Program-made: the position numbers and the translations under genes | Shown here: positions 43,199-52,373 of the stretch, piece by piece | Layout of the letters: each line of letters begins with the position of its first letter | How positions within the stretch are numbered: position 1 is the stretch's first letter | NCBI GenBank assembly: GCA_023459495.1 | Contig: JAEWTL010000089.1 | Coordinates: 1 to 64,000, forward strand | Source: Bacillota bacterium | Lineage (GTDB): Bacteria; Bacillota; Clostridia; Christensenellales; SZUA-584 | Direction of reading: 5' to 3' | DNA: 64,000 nt | The notes under the pieces: generated by a model | Seen by the model: the letters and a program-made list of their open reading frames with translations, nothing else | What the model was told of the DNA's origin: nothing | The model's database searches: none

Positions 43199-43252
43199 GT
43201 GAATCCCCCAGTCAGCTTTGCTGACAGCCCCCTTTAGGCAAGGGGGCCTTTG
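43199..43252. repeat. Interspersed hairpin repeat, CCCAGTC...GACAG type
   Basis: GTGAATCCCCCAGTCAGC, TTTGCTGACAGCCCCC and GGCAAGGGGGCC in order; counterpart of 37725-37795. The remaining gap to 43370 has only GC-rich sequence without a gene. Confidence 0.72.
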
Positions 43253-43370
43253 GGTGTGACGGTATGTCCGGCGTTGGCGGGGCGGCGCGTACAGGAGTCC
43301 GCGCCCTACGGGTGTTGTGGCGTGTGTCCATGTGGTATAAGGCTGCCTATCAACTGAAAGAGAGCAGCGG

Positions 43371-44123
43371 ATGATTAAGAGGGAAATCGCAGAGGGGATT
43401 GTTGAATACGTGTTTGGGCCGAGGCAGCCGCACCATCATTTTGCGGACAGGATCGTGGCCATCGTCAGCGGAAACGAGGCCATGCTGATCGATACCGGAT
43501 ATGAGGACGAGGCGCGGGAGGCCTTGAGCGACCTGACCGCCAACGGAATCGGGCTGCACAGCGTCATCATATCCCATTTCCACGACGACCATATGGAAGG
43601 GCTGAAGGCACTGCCCGGCGTGCCGGTGTATGGCAGCGCGCGCTTTCAGGAGACGCTGGACCGGTGGAATCCCCAGGAGGAGCACCGGTATTTTACGCCC
43701 ACGGTGCCGGTGGACGCGCCTTTATGCATACAGTTTGGGCCGCGCGCGATCGAGATCATCCCCTTCCCCGGGCACTCGGCCTGCACCGTGCTGGTCAGGA
43801 TCGACGACGCGTTTCTGTACATCGCGGATGAAGTGATGTTCACCCCGGAGGGCGAGCCGCTGATGCCCTGCATCAAAAAGGACGACGCCAAAATCCAGCT
43901 GGCGTCTTTGGGCAGGCTGAAGGGCTATATGGATTACCGCTTCATTCCGGCGCACGGCGACAATATCAAAAGCCGGGACGATATCTTAAGCGCCATTGAA
44001 AACACCATGCTGTACCTCAGGCAGGTGTCGGAGCACGACGGCAAAATCAGCTATGAAGAGGCCACGAAGGACTGCACCTGTGAGTTCGTGCACAAGGAAT
44101 GGCATGAGCTGGTTTACAGGTAG
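43371..44123 (+). CDS. Metallo-beta-lactamase-fold hydrolase
   Basis: A 250-residue MBL-fold enzyme. The metal-binding motif HFHDDH (about residues 66-71) is intact; further ligands are seen in FPGHSACTV (near 131), IADEVMFTPE (Asp near 149) and PAHGDNI (near 192). It begins IKREIAEGIVEYVFG and has MLIDTGY before motif 2. Members hydrolyse lactones, thioesters or phosphoesters; no narrower assignment is possible. GAGAG lies some seven bases before the ATG. No operon partner is visible; it ends just before a repeated terminator cassette. Confidence 0.88.
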   Translation: MIKREIAEGIVEYVFGPRQPHHHFADRIVAIVSGNEAMLIDTGYEDEAREALSDLTANGIGLHSVIISHFHDDHMEGLKALPGVPVYGSARFQETLDRWNPQEEHRYFTPTVPVDAPLCIQFGPRAIEIIPFPGHSACTVLVRIDDAFLYIADEVMFTPEGEPLMPCIKKDDAKIQLASLGRLKGYMDYRFIPAHGDNIKSRDDILSAIENTMLYLRQVSEHDGKISYEEATKDCTCEFVHKEWHELVYR

Positions 44124-44140
44124 CCGGGGCGATATGGTCT

Positions 44141-44208
44141 ATAGTGAACCATGAATAGTGAATCGTGAATCGTGATAAGGCGGCGGGGCGAGGCTTCGCT
44201 GCTTTTTT
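44141..44208 (+). terminator. Repeated heptad/terminator cassette
   Basis: ATAGTGAACCATGAATAGTG and two more GTGAATC heptads, then GGCGGCGGGGCGAGGCTTCG pairing with CTGC and six T; 18 bp after the MBL stop. Confidence 0.72.
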
Positions 44209-44460
44209 GTGTGGGTTGGGCGGTTGTTTGGTCTGACAGGCGGGCGACCACAGGTCGCCTCTGCGGTTGGGTGGAGTGGGGCTGGGCCTGAACGGGAGGG
44301 TCTTGACCGTTGCGGTTTTCGACAAATATCGCTTGTCATTTGTGGGGGATTCTGGTACATTCAGTTCAGGCGGTTTTTGCCTGTACTTATCCTTGTTATA
44401 TCCATCTGAATACATATCACAGACCGTAAAACCTCAGATACAGCTAAAGGAGACGGATTT
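44209..44460. repeat. Gap with degenerate palindromic units
   Basis: GGGCGACCACAGGTCGCCTC near 44245 and a degenerate GAACGGGAGGGTCTTGACCG near 44289. From 44320 on, the sequence is the leader of the next gene; TTGTTATATCC near 44393 may hold a -10 but no convincing promoter was found. Confidence 0.6.
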
Positions 44461-47031
44461 ATGAAACAAAGGCTTTTGGTCCTTTGCATCACGGCAATGC
44501 TGATTATATCCATGTTTCCCGTTGCCGCGCTCGCGGCGGACACCTGGGACGGTACGGCGGATACAAGCTGGTACAACGCCGCCGAAACTACCTTTATACT
44601 GACGACCGCAGAACAGATCGCGGGACTGGCCACTCTCGTGAACAACGGCAACGACTTTGCCGGCATATCGCTCTCGCTGGACGACGACCTCGACTTAGAC
44701 GGCAGACAATGGACGCCCATCGGTACAGGCGATGCGTTCAACGGCATATTCGACGGCAGCGGACATACGGTATCCAATCTTGCGGTGGGAACGTCGGCCA
44801 GCCCGGGCGCTTTGCTCGGGGGCCTGTTCGGGACGGCGGACACATACGCGCGCATCCGAAACTTAAGCGTGGAGGGCAGCGTATACACCGCTGGAAGCGG
44901 CAATCATGCAGCCTTGCTGGCTGGCGTATGCATGGGTGATATCGAAAACTGCCATGTGAGCGGCATCGTAAAATCCGACTCCAACGCAGGCGGGCTTACA
45001 GCCATGGCTACAGGCTCCATCATAACCTGCAGCTCGGATGCCACCGTCACGGGCGGCTCCGATACGGGCGGGCTGGTCGGCTATTATTATCCCACGTCCG
45101 GCGGCGATATTTTCAGCAACTGCTCTGCCACTGGCGACGTTGCGATGACATCGGACAATTATTCATGCGGCGGATTAATCGGAATCTATTACAGCAACGT
45201 GGACATAACCGACAGCTATGCCACGGGCGATGTGACCACGGAAGGCGAGAGAACCTGTGCGGGCGGATTCTTAGGATCATACAGCACATGGACTTCGGAG
45301 TTAGTCGTCAGCGGCTGCTGGGCCACGGGCAACGTAGCCGGGGGAGAAAACTGCTGCGCCGGCGGGTTCGTGGGCTTGAGTGATCGGAATGCTTATTACG
45401 GGTGCTTCGCGACGGGCGATGTATCCGCGGAAGGATACTCATATTCCGGCGGGTTTGTCGGTTACAACAGGTCGTCGCTGCAAAGCTGCTTTGCTGCCGG
45501 AGATGTTTCCGCCAAGGGGGAAAACAACGTCATTGGTGGGCTGGTCGGTTACAGTAGTGACCCCATCGATACCTGCTATGCCTCAGGAAGCGTATCGGGC
45601 GGTAGCACCAATGGCAACACACTCGGCGGGTTGGTGGGATACAATGAAGAACCCATATATCACTCCTACGCTTGCGGCGCGGTGTCATGCACCGGAGCGG
45701 GTACGCTGATTGGCGGGTTGATCGGAAACTGCGACAGCGGTACGGTGGACACCAGCTATTTCGATACGCGTGCAACGGGGCAGACCAGCGCTATTGGCGT
45801 TGGGAGCGCATCCGTCACAGGGCTGGATACCGCGCAGATGACGGGTACGGCAGCTTCCGGCAACATGACGGATCTCGACTTTACGGACGATTACACGACG
45901 AAGGCCAACGATTCCAAATGGTATTACCCACAGCTGAAGGTGTTTGCGGAAAGCAGCAGCTCCGCTGTGCGGGCAGCCTCGCTCGCCAGCGTGACCATGA
46001 CGCCGTTTGAGGTCTCGTTCGATGTGGACGGCGGCAGCGCGGTGGACAGCGAATACGGGTATTATACCGCGGTGCCCGAGCCGACTGCGCCGACGTGGAC
46101 GGGACACAGCTTCGGCGGATGGTATACCGGCGACAGCTTTGCCACGGCGTATGATTTCAGCGCGCTGGTCACGGCGGACAAGACGCTGTTTGCCAAATGG
46201 ACGCCGAACACCTATACGGTGGCGTACAACGCAAACGGCGGTACGGGGATGACGGCATCCGGCAGCCATACCTACGATACGGAGAAGGCGCTGACCGCAA
46301 ACGGCTTTACACGGGAGAACTACACCTTCGCAGGGTGGGCAACGAGTCCAACCGGCGCGGCAGTGTATTCGAATGGACAGAACGTGCTGAACCTGACCGC
46401 CGTAAACGGCGCGACGGTAACGCTGTATGCCAAGTGGACGCCGAACACCTATACGGTGGCGTACGACGCAAACGGCGGTACGGGGACGACGGCATCCGGC
46501 AGCCATACCTACGGCACGGAGAAAGCGCTGACCGCGAACAACTTTACACGGGAGAACTACACCTTCGCAGGGTGGGCGACGAGTCCAACCGGCGCGGCAG
46601 TGTATTCCAATGGACAGAACGTGCTGAACCTGACCGCCGTAAACGGCGCGACGGTAACGCTGTATGCCAAATGGACGGCGCAGCCGAGGCTGACCTCCTC
46701 CGACGCGGACGGTAAGATCTTTGTGGGCGGGCGCGTGACGCTGTCGCCCAACGTTGAGGGCGGCACGTGGGACTGGGACCACAGCTTCTTTACGGCCACG
46801 TTTAACTCTCCCGCGACGTTTACCGCGCTGAAGGCCGGGACCAGCACCATCACGTACACGGTGGACGGCGTGAGCATCACTTATGACGTGACCATTGAGG
46901 CGAGCGGGCTGCCTGACACGGGGCAGAACTTCACGTGGGTATGGACGCTTTGTGGAGCTGCGCTGATCCTTGGCGTCGCGGCAGTACTGCTTTTGCTGAG
47001 ACGCAAAGCCGCACGGGAGAAAAGCGAATAG
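44461..47031 (+). CDS. GLUG-repeat surface protein with InlB repeats and LPDTG sorting signal
   Basis: An 856-residue wall protein. Signal peptide MKQRLLVLCITAMLIISMFP, cleaved near ALAAD. Residues about 60-450 contain repeats with GGLVGY, GGFVGL or GGLIGN followed by S-x-A-x-GDV, the GLUG motif of secreted adhesins and IgA1-protease-like proteins. Three InlB-type repeats follow (about 510-740; two are almost identical and carry NTYTVAYxANGGTG), then the shared Ig-like unit, LPDTGQ at 817, a hydrophobic helix and RRKAAREK tail. AAAGGAGA precedes the ATG. The last 75 coding bases are nearly identical to those of the gene ending at 54506. Probable sortase-attached adhesin. Confidence 0.85.
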   Translation: MKQRLLVLCITAMLIISMFPVAALAADTWDGTADTSWYNAAETTFILTTAEQIAGLATLVNNGNDFAGISLSLDDDLDLDGRQWTPIGTGDAFNGIFDGSGHTVSNLAVGTSASPGALLGGLFGTADTYARIRNLSVEGSVYTAGSGNHAALLAGVCMGDIENCHVSGIVKSDSNAGGLTAMATGSIITCSSDATVTGGSDTGGLVGYYYPTSGGDIFSNCSATGDVAMTSDNYSCGGLIGIYYSNVDITDSYATGDVTTEGERTCAGGFLGSYSTWTSELVVSGCWATGNVAGGENCCAGGFVGLSDRNAYYGCFATGDVSAEGYSYSGGFVGYNRSSLQSCFAAGDVSAKGENNVIGGLVGYSSDPIDTCYASGSVSGGSTNGNTLGGLVGYNEEPIYHSYACGAVSCTGAGTLIGGLIGNCDSGTVDTSYFDTRATGQTSAIGVGSASVTGLDTAQMTGTAASGNMTDLDFTDDYTTKANDSKWYYPQLKVFAESSSSAVRAASLASVTMTPFEVSFDVDGGSAVDSEYGYYTAVPEPTAPTWTGHSFGGWYTGDSFATAYDFSALVTADKTLFAKWTPNTYTVAYNANGGTGMTASGSHTYDTEKALTANGFTRENYTFAGWATSPTGAAVYSNGQNVLNLTAVNGATVTLYAKWTPNTYTVAYDANGGTGTTASGSHTYGTEKALTANNFTRENYTFAGWATSPTGAAVYSNGQNVLNLTAVNGATVTLYAKWTAQPRLTSSDADGKIFVGGRVTLSPNVEGGTWDWDHSFFTATFNSPATFTALKAGTSTITYTVDGVSITYDVTIEASGLPDTGQNFTWVWTLCGAALILGVAAVLLLLRRKAAREKSE

Positions 47032-47050
47032 TGATCTGAAAATCGTTCAA

Positions 47051-47083
47051 AGCGGTGATGCAGCAGGCTTCACCGCTTTTTTT
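47051..47083 (+). terminator. Intrinsic terminator after the GLUG gene
   Basis: AGCGGTG (47051-47057) pairs with CACCGCT (47071-47077) and is followed by six more T. Confidence 0.85.
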
Positions 47084-47205
47084 GTGGAGTTATTGGAGCA
47101 GGGAACAGTCTAAGGCCCCTGAGGGTATGACCATTTCAGCAAGCATTTACGAAAAGCCGCGAGGTGACCGGGCGGCCCGGTATACCTCCACGGAGACAGT
47201 GGATG

Positions 47206-47829
47206 TCAGTTGCGGGCGCGCAGCCCTTTGAGCAGGAACGCAAAGTGCGCCAACGCTTCCGCCTTATAATCAAAATCGGGGAAGCGGATGCACCACTCGT
47301 AGGTGACGCCGCGGATGGCGAGCATCAGATGCCGCGTCAGCGTATCGGGTGAAAGGCTGGCATCAAATTCTCCCCGGCTGATGCCACGCTCCAGCACGCT
47401 GCGAAATATTTGATAGATTTCGCGGTTGTAGCTGGACACCGCGTCCACGGCAAATTCGTTGGTGATTTGTGCCTTGTAGACCGCCTGCATGCCTTCACAG
47501 CCGATTTTCTCGATCAGCACGTCGGCGATCCTGCCGACCAGCGACAGGAGCATAGTCTCCGCCGGGGCGTCATCCGCAAAGGAGTCAAGATAGCCTTGAT
47601 AGTCCGCGTCAAAGCGGGCCACCTGGCTGTCAACCAGCTCTGCGAGCAGCGCGTCTTTGGAAGCAAAATGCACGTAAAAGCTGCCCTTGGATACGCCCGC
47701 CTCGCGCACGATGGAATCCACGCTGACCTCGCTGTAGTTGTGGGAGTTCATCAGCGCGTTTGCGGCTTTGCAGATTTTCTGTTTCGTCAGGTCGGCTTTC
47801 GCCTTTCTGTTTTTGCTGTTGTAAGCCAT
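47206..47829 (-). CDS. TetR/AcrR-family regulator
   Basis: A 207-residue regulator. The DNA-binding domain is clear (TKQKICKAANALMNSHNYSE, then VDSIVREAGVSKGSFYVHFASKDALLAEL). The C-terminal half (about 60-200) has a helical ligand domain with CIRFPDFDYKAEALAHFAFL near the end. The frame can be read to 47865, but GGAG is spaced eight bases from the ATG at 47829. It is divergent from the giant surface protein at 47973, and a 7-bp dyad lies between them, so repression of one or both genes is likely. Confidence 0.9.
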   Translation of the reverse strand: MAYNSKNRKAKADLTKQKICKAANALMNSHNYSEVSVDSIVREAGVSKGSFYVHFASKDALLAELVDSQVARFDADYQGYLDSFADDAPAETMLLSLVGRIADVLIEKIGCEGMQAVYKAQITNEFAVDAVSSYNREIYQIFRSVLERGISRGEFDASLSPDTLTRHLMLAIRGVTYEWCIRFPDFDYKAEALAHFAFLLKGLRARN

Positions 47830-47873
47830 TGTGGATCTCCGGTCCTGTTTTATGGTAAGCCTCAAAAATATTA

Positions 47874-47889
47874 GATGACTACAGTCATC
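47874..47889. promoter_or_regulatory. Palindromic operator between tetR and the giant surface gene
   Basis: GATGACT (47874-47880) and AGTCATC (47883-47889) are perfect complements around AC. TGACT-N2-AGTCA dyads are typical TetR-family operators. It lies 45 bp upstream of the TetR start codon. Confidence 0.65.
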
Positions 47890-47972
47890 GAAGTTGTTAT
47901 AATGAAATTATATAATCTGCAATGCTTGATTTCAACCAAAATATTTACAGCCAGAATAGCGGGGGTATACCG

Positions 47973-50900
47973 ATGATTCATCACACCAATAAAAAAAGCA
48001 TGACTCAAGCAAGCATGATCCTGATTTCACTCGCACTGCTGCTGGGAATATTCTTTTTCCCGGCGGCCCATGCGAGGGCTTCTTCCGAGATCATCATCGA
48101 CTTATCGGGAACGCTTTCGACGGATACCGGCTATACCGTTTCGGGCAGCACGGTGACGCTGGCGGGCGGATACGATTACCGGCTGACGGGCAGCACGAGC
48201 GCGTACACCATCGTCGTACCATCCGGGTCGTTCAACATCACGCTGGAAAACGCGGGTATCGACGCGGTCGCGCTGGGCAAGGCAGCCATATACCTGAACA
48301 GTGGCGCAGCGGCGAATCTGACAATTGAGGGAGACAATACGCTGCTGAGCGGAGACTTGTACGCAGGCATTAACGTGGAGGCGGGCAGAACGCTGGTGAT
48401 TACGGATACGAGCACCGGTAAGCTTACTGCAACGGGAGGCACCATCGGCGCGGGTATCGGCGGCGGCTATAATAAAGCCGGCGGTACGATCACGATCAAC
48501 GGCGGTCAAATCGTTGCGAACGGCGGATGCGATGGAGCGGGTATCGGCGGGGGATATCGGGCCAGCGGCGGAACCATTACGATAACCGGCGGTGAGGTCA
48601 CGGCTCAGGGCGGTGGCGATGCTGCGGGCATAGGAGCAGGGGACGGCTTTGCTGCGTCCACCTTGCCTTCCGGCGGTAATATTACGATATCAGGCGGCAG
48701 TGTCCTGGCGAAAGGCGGCATCAGCGGTGCCGGCATCGGAGGCGGAATGAGCGGCAGCGGAGGGGTTATTTTGATAACCGGCGGAGATATTACCGCTCAG
48801 GGCGGTGACGATGCCGCGGGCATCGGCTCGGGAGACGGCTTTTTTAATGCCGGGAACGCGGGAAGCATCGCGATATCCGGTGGAAATGTATTTGCACAGA
48901 GAGGCAGCGGTGCTGTGAATGATATCGGAAACGGGTACAAAGGGTCCGGAGGAACGCTGGAGATATCGGGTACTGCAGCGGTATTCTTGAGAAACAACAG
49001 CTGTATTACGCCCACTACAGCGACGCATACCCATATGGGTGTAACTTCTGTAAGCAGCGGAAAGCTGTTCGGCGTAACCGTTCCGCATGGATGGACGACG
49101 GCGGGCTCGTATATCATACCGATTACGGTCACATATGATTTAAACGGCGGGGCAGGTACGCTGCCTTCATCGAAGACGCAGCATATGAATACCACCGTGA
49201 CTGTGCCGGAGAGCCGGTTCATCACGACAGGCGATCAGTACGCGGCGGAATGGAACACGCAGGCGGACGGCGGCGGAACGGCTTATTCATACGGAAGTAC
49301 ATTTACGTTCACGGAGGACACCACGCTATACGCATCGGACTGGACGGATATCGTTCATGTCACCGGCGTGACGATGGACAGTGCGGCAGAAACGATCGAG
49401 GACAACGGATCGATGATGCTTTCGGCGACGGTTTTTCCTGCCGACGCTACATATCCTGAAATAACGTGGATAAGCAGCGATTACACGGTGGTGGACGTGG
49501 ACCAGACCGGTAAAATTACGGGGATGGACGGCGGCTTTGCCACCATTACGGCAACGGCAGAGGGAAAGTCCGACACATGCGTTGTACAGGTCAACCCGGT
49601 GGATGGCGGAACCTATGATATCGGCAAGTACGGCAACAGCACGACAATCACGATTGGTGCGGGGTATACGGTGACGCTGACCAACATGGGCGGTACTACC
49701 TATACCAACATGAAGATCGTTTGCGAGGCGGGCGCTGCGCTGACGATCGACGGCGTGAAAATAAATGACAGCGGGAATGCCAATGCATGTGCGCTCAGCT
49801 TTACAGGCACCGGCAATACGCTGATATTAGTCGGTAACTCCACGCTGAGCAGCGGATACTACGAGCCGGGAATACGCGTGGAAGGATCGACCGCGCTCGA
49901 AATTAAGGGCACAGGGAGCATCAACGTGACCGGCGGAGCACGCGGTGCGGGTATCGGCAGCGGCAGTGAAAGCGACGGCGGCAGCATCACGATATCGGGC
50001 GGCACCGTAACGGCGACCGGCGGCCCGGTTGATTCTTATGGAAGCGCAGGCATCGGCGGCGGATATAAAGGCAACGGCGGCAATATCACGATCACGGGCG
50101 GTACGGTAACAGCGAAAAGTCAGATCTGGGGCGCAGGCATCGGATCCGGTGATGGATTGGGCAGGCAGCTTACCGGCGGCAACATCACGATAACGGGCGG
50201 TACTGTGACAGCTACAGGGGGTTCCAGTAGTGCCGGCATCGGCGGCGGATATAATAGCAGCAGCGGTACGATTATGATAACGGGCGGAACCGTGACGGCT
50301 ACCGGTTCCAACGGTGCGGGCATCGGCACGGGGTCTAACTATACCGGCGGCAATATTACAATAACGGGCGGCACAATCAAGGCAAACGGCTACGGCTATG
50401 CGGGCATCGGCGGTACAACCTGTACTGTCACAATAGCGGGCGGCGATATCACTGCGGGTAATAACTACGGAGCGGGCATCGGCGGCGCATCCTGCACTGT
50501 CCTAATTACGGACGGCAATATCACTGCGACGGGTGGAAGTAGTGGCGTGGGCATCGGCGGCGCATCCTGCAATGTCACATTAGAGGGCGGCGATATCACT
50601 GCGAAGGGTGGAAATAACGGCGCGGGCATCGGCGGTGCATCCTGCAATGTTGCAATAACGGGCGGCGATATCACTGCGACGGGTGGTTATTCCGGCGCGG
50701 GCATCGGCGGCGGATATACCGAAATCGCTGGCGTCATCACGATAGAAGGCGGTACAATCGAGGCAATCGGCGGAAATTACGGCGCGGGTATCGGCAGCGG
50801 TAATTCCGGCACAGGCGGCACGGTCAATATATCGGGCGGAGACGTGTATGCGGTAATGGGTGCGGAAGGACAGCATGATATCGGGGACGGCAAATACGCC

Positions 50901-52286
50901 TCGGGCTGTACGCTGGGCATCTCGGGCACGGCAATGATATTGCTGAAAAACGACAACTGCATTACGGCGAGCACAACGACGCATACGCGTTTGGCAGCGG
51001 TAGCAGTGAGCGACGGCAAGGTATACGGCGCGCCGGTTCCGGATGGATGGACAACGGCAGGCGCTTATATCATCGCGCGCACGCTGACGTATGATTCGAA
51101 CGGCAGCAGCGAGGTGCCGCCGCAATCTCAGATACAGCTGATCGATACGACAGGCACAGTCACATCGGGTACGCTCAGCCGGGAGCGGTATACTTTCGGC
51201 GGGTGGAACACCAAAGCGGACGGCAGCGGTACGGCGTATTCGGGAGGCGACACGGTCACATTCGACGCGGATACCACGCTGTATGCGGTGTGGAACAAGA
51301 TACCGGTGACTGGTGTGAATATCACAGAATCGGCGGTCACATTGGATAAAGGCGAAACCTATACGCTGACCGCAGTGGTTGCCCCCTCTAACGCGACGGT
51401 CTATACGGCCACATGGGCGAGCAGTGACACATCCGTCGCGACGGTGGACTCCAGCGGCATGGTTACGGCAGTCGGCAGAGGCAACGCGACGATTACGGCC
51501 ACGGCGGACGGCAAAGCGGATACCTGCACGGTAACGGTTAACGTCCATGTCAGCCAGGTGGATATCAATAAGACCAGCATAACGATCTATAAAGGCAAAA
51601 CCTATACGCTCACCGCAACAGCTTCGCCGGACGACGCGAGCGATCCGGAGGTAACGTGGACGAGCAGCGATACCAGCGTCGCGACGGTGAATTCCAATGG
51701 CAGGGTAACGGCAGTCGGCAGAGGCAGCGCGACGATCACGGCCACGGCGGACGGCCAATCGGCTGAATGCGTCGTTACCGTGAAGGTCGCAGAAGCAGCC
51801 CCGACAGAAACCCCGTCGCCGACCGCAGCACCGGAACCCACCGTTACCCCGGCTCCCGCAGAGACGACGTCGCCAGCGCCGTCCGCAACACCGGTGACGG
51901 TGAGCGCACAAATCATCGAAGAGAATACCGATACGGGAGAGACGGTCATCGAGATCAGCGTTGATGACCTGCCTGCTGGAACCACGTCTATTCAGCTGCT
52001 GGGCGGAGAGGTCGTCAAAGTGGACGGAACGGGCATCATCCAGATCACCGTCAGCACGGACGATATCAGCGCCGGGGGCGAGATCAGCATCGTGGCACTG
52101 GATGACGAAGGCACGCCACTGGGCGCTGTGGGCGTGCAGCTTCAGAACAGCCAACCAATCCCCATACCGGATGCGGCCAGCGCGTGGGACAGCATCTGGC
52201 CTGTGCTGATGTGGATACTGATCGGCATACTGGGTATCGGCGGCGCAGCCGCTTTGTACTTCATCCTCAGAAAGAAAAACGCATAG
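47973..52286 (+). CDS. Giant glycine-rich beta-helix surface protein with Big2 domains and class B anchor
   Basis: About 1437 residues. A signal segment (ILISLALLLGIFFFPAAHA) precedes a first beta-helix array (about 40-345) of TISGGxVxAxGG...GAGIGGG repeats. Then come an InlB-type repeat (375-457), a Big2 Ig-like domain (463-543), a second larger beta-helix array (546-996), another InlB repeat (1036-1108) and two tandem Big2 domains (1110-1272; ATWASSDTSVATVDSSGMVT style). A Thr/Pro linker, the class B module (VDDLPAGTTSIQLLGGE, 1310-1392) and a C-terminal helix with RKKNA tail follow; there is no LPxTG. GGGGG before ATG 47973 supports that start over 47922. Probably an extended membrane-anchored adhesin. 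Confidence 0.85.
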   Translation: MIHHTNKKSMTQASMILISLALLLGIFFFPAAHARASSEIIIDLSGTLSTDTGYTVSGSTVTLAGGYDYRLTGSTSAYTIVVPSGSFNITLENAGIDAVALGKAAIYLNSGAAANLTIEGDNTLLSGDLYAGINVEAGRTLVITDTSTGKLTATGGTIGAGIGGGYNKAGGTITINGGQIVANGGCDGAGIGGGYRASGGTITITGGEVTAQGGGDAAGIGAGDGFAASTLPSGGNITISGGSVLAKGGISGAGIGGGMSGSGGVILITGGDITAQGGDDAAGIGSGDGFFNAGNAGSIAISGGNVFAQRGSGAVNDIGNGYKGSGGTLEISGTAAVFLRNNSCITPTTATHTHMGVTSVSSGKLFGVTVPHGWTTAGSYIIPITVTYDLNGGAGTLPSSKTQHMNTTVTVPESRFITTGDQYAAEWNTQADGGGTAYSYGSTFTFTEDTTLYASDWTDIVHVTGVTMDSAAETIEDNGSMMLSATVFPADATYPEITWISSDYTVVDVDQTGKITGMDGGFATITATAEGKSDTCVVQVNPVDGGTYDIGKYGNSTTITIGAGYTVTLTNMGGTTYTNMKIVCEAGAALTIDGVKINDSGNANACALSFTGTGNTLILVGNSTLSSGYYEPGIRVEGSTALEIKGTGSINVTGGARGAGIGSGSESDGGSITISGGTVTATGGPVDSYGSAGIGGGYKGNGGNITITGGTVTAKSQIWGAGIGSGDGLGRQLTGGNITITGGTVTATGGSSSAGIGGGYNSSSGTIMITGGTVTATGSNGAGIGTGSNYTGGNITITGGTIKANGYGYAGIGGTTCTVTIAGGDITAGNNYGAGIGGASCTVLITDGNITATGGSSGVGIGGASCNVTLEGGDITAKGGNNGAGIGGASCNVAITGGDITATGGYSGAGIGGGYTEIAGVITIEGGTIEAIGGNYGAGIGSGNSGTGGTVNISGGDVYAVMGAEGQHDIGDGKYASGCTLGISGTAMILLKNDNCITASTTTHTRLAAVAVSDGKVYGAPVPDGWTTAGAYIIARTLTYDSNGSSEVPPQSQIQLIDTTGTVTSGTLSRERYTFGGWNTKADGSGTAYSGGDTVTFDADTTLYAVWNKIPVTGVNITESAVTLDKGETYTLTAVVAPSNATVYTATWASSDTSVATVDSSGMVTAVGRGNATITATADGKADTCTVTVNVHVSQVDINKTSITIYKGKTYTLTATASPDDASDPEVTWTSSDTSVATVNSNGRVTAVGRGSATITATADGQSAECVVTVKVAEAAPTETPSPTAAPEPTVTPAPAETTSPAPSATPVTVSAQIIEENTDTGETVIEISVDDLPAGTTSIQLLGGEVVKVDGTGIIQITVSTDDISAGGEISIVALDDEGTPLGAVGVQLQNSQPIPIPDAASAWDSIWPVLMWILIGILGIGGAAALYFILRKKNA

Positions 52287-52302
52287 GACGCTTCAGAGAA
52301 AC

Positions 52303-52326
52303 AGCGGGCTGCGCAGGCGGCCCGCT
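52303..52326 (+). terminator. Strong hairpin after the giant surface gene
   Basis: AGCGGGC (52303-52309) and GCCCGCT (52320-52326) around a 10-base loop. No T-run follows, so it may attenuate or protect mRNA rather than terminate. Confidence 0.55.
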
Positions 52327-52373
52327 GACTATTAATTCAGCTAACAAGTGCTCATTTTAACGGAGGACTGCAT

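Noticed and set aside
50000..50780. Regularly spaced similar units suggesting a CRISPR array or minisatellite
   Set aside because: Unit spacing is in codons and keeps frame; they encode the glycine-rich beta-helix repeats of the 1437-residue protein.
17098..52286. LPxTG signals in the NHL protein and the giant beta-helix protein
   Set aside because: Before the C-terminal helices only QNTGF and IPIPDA are seen; these are not convincing sorting motifs.
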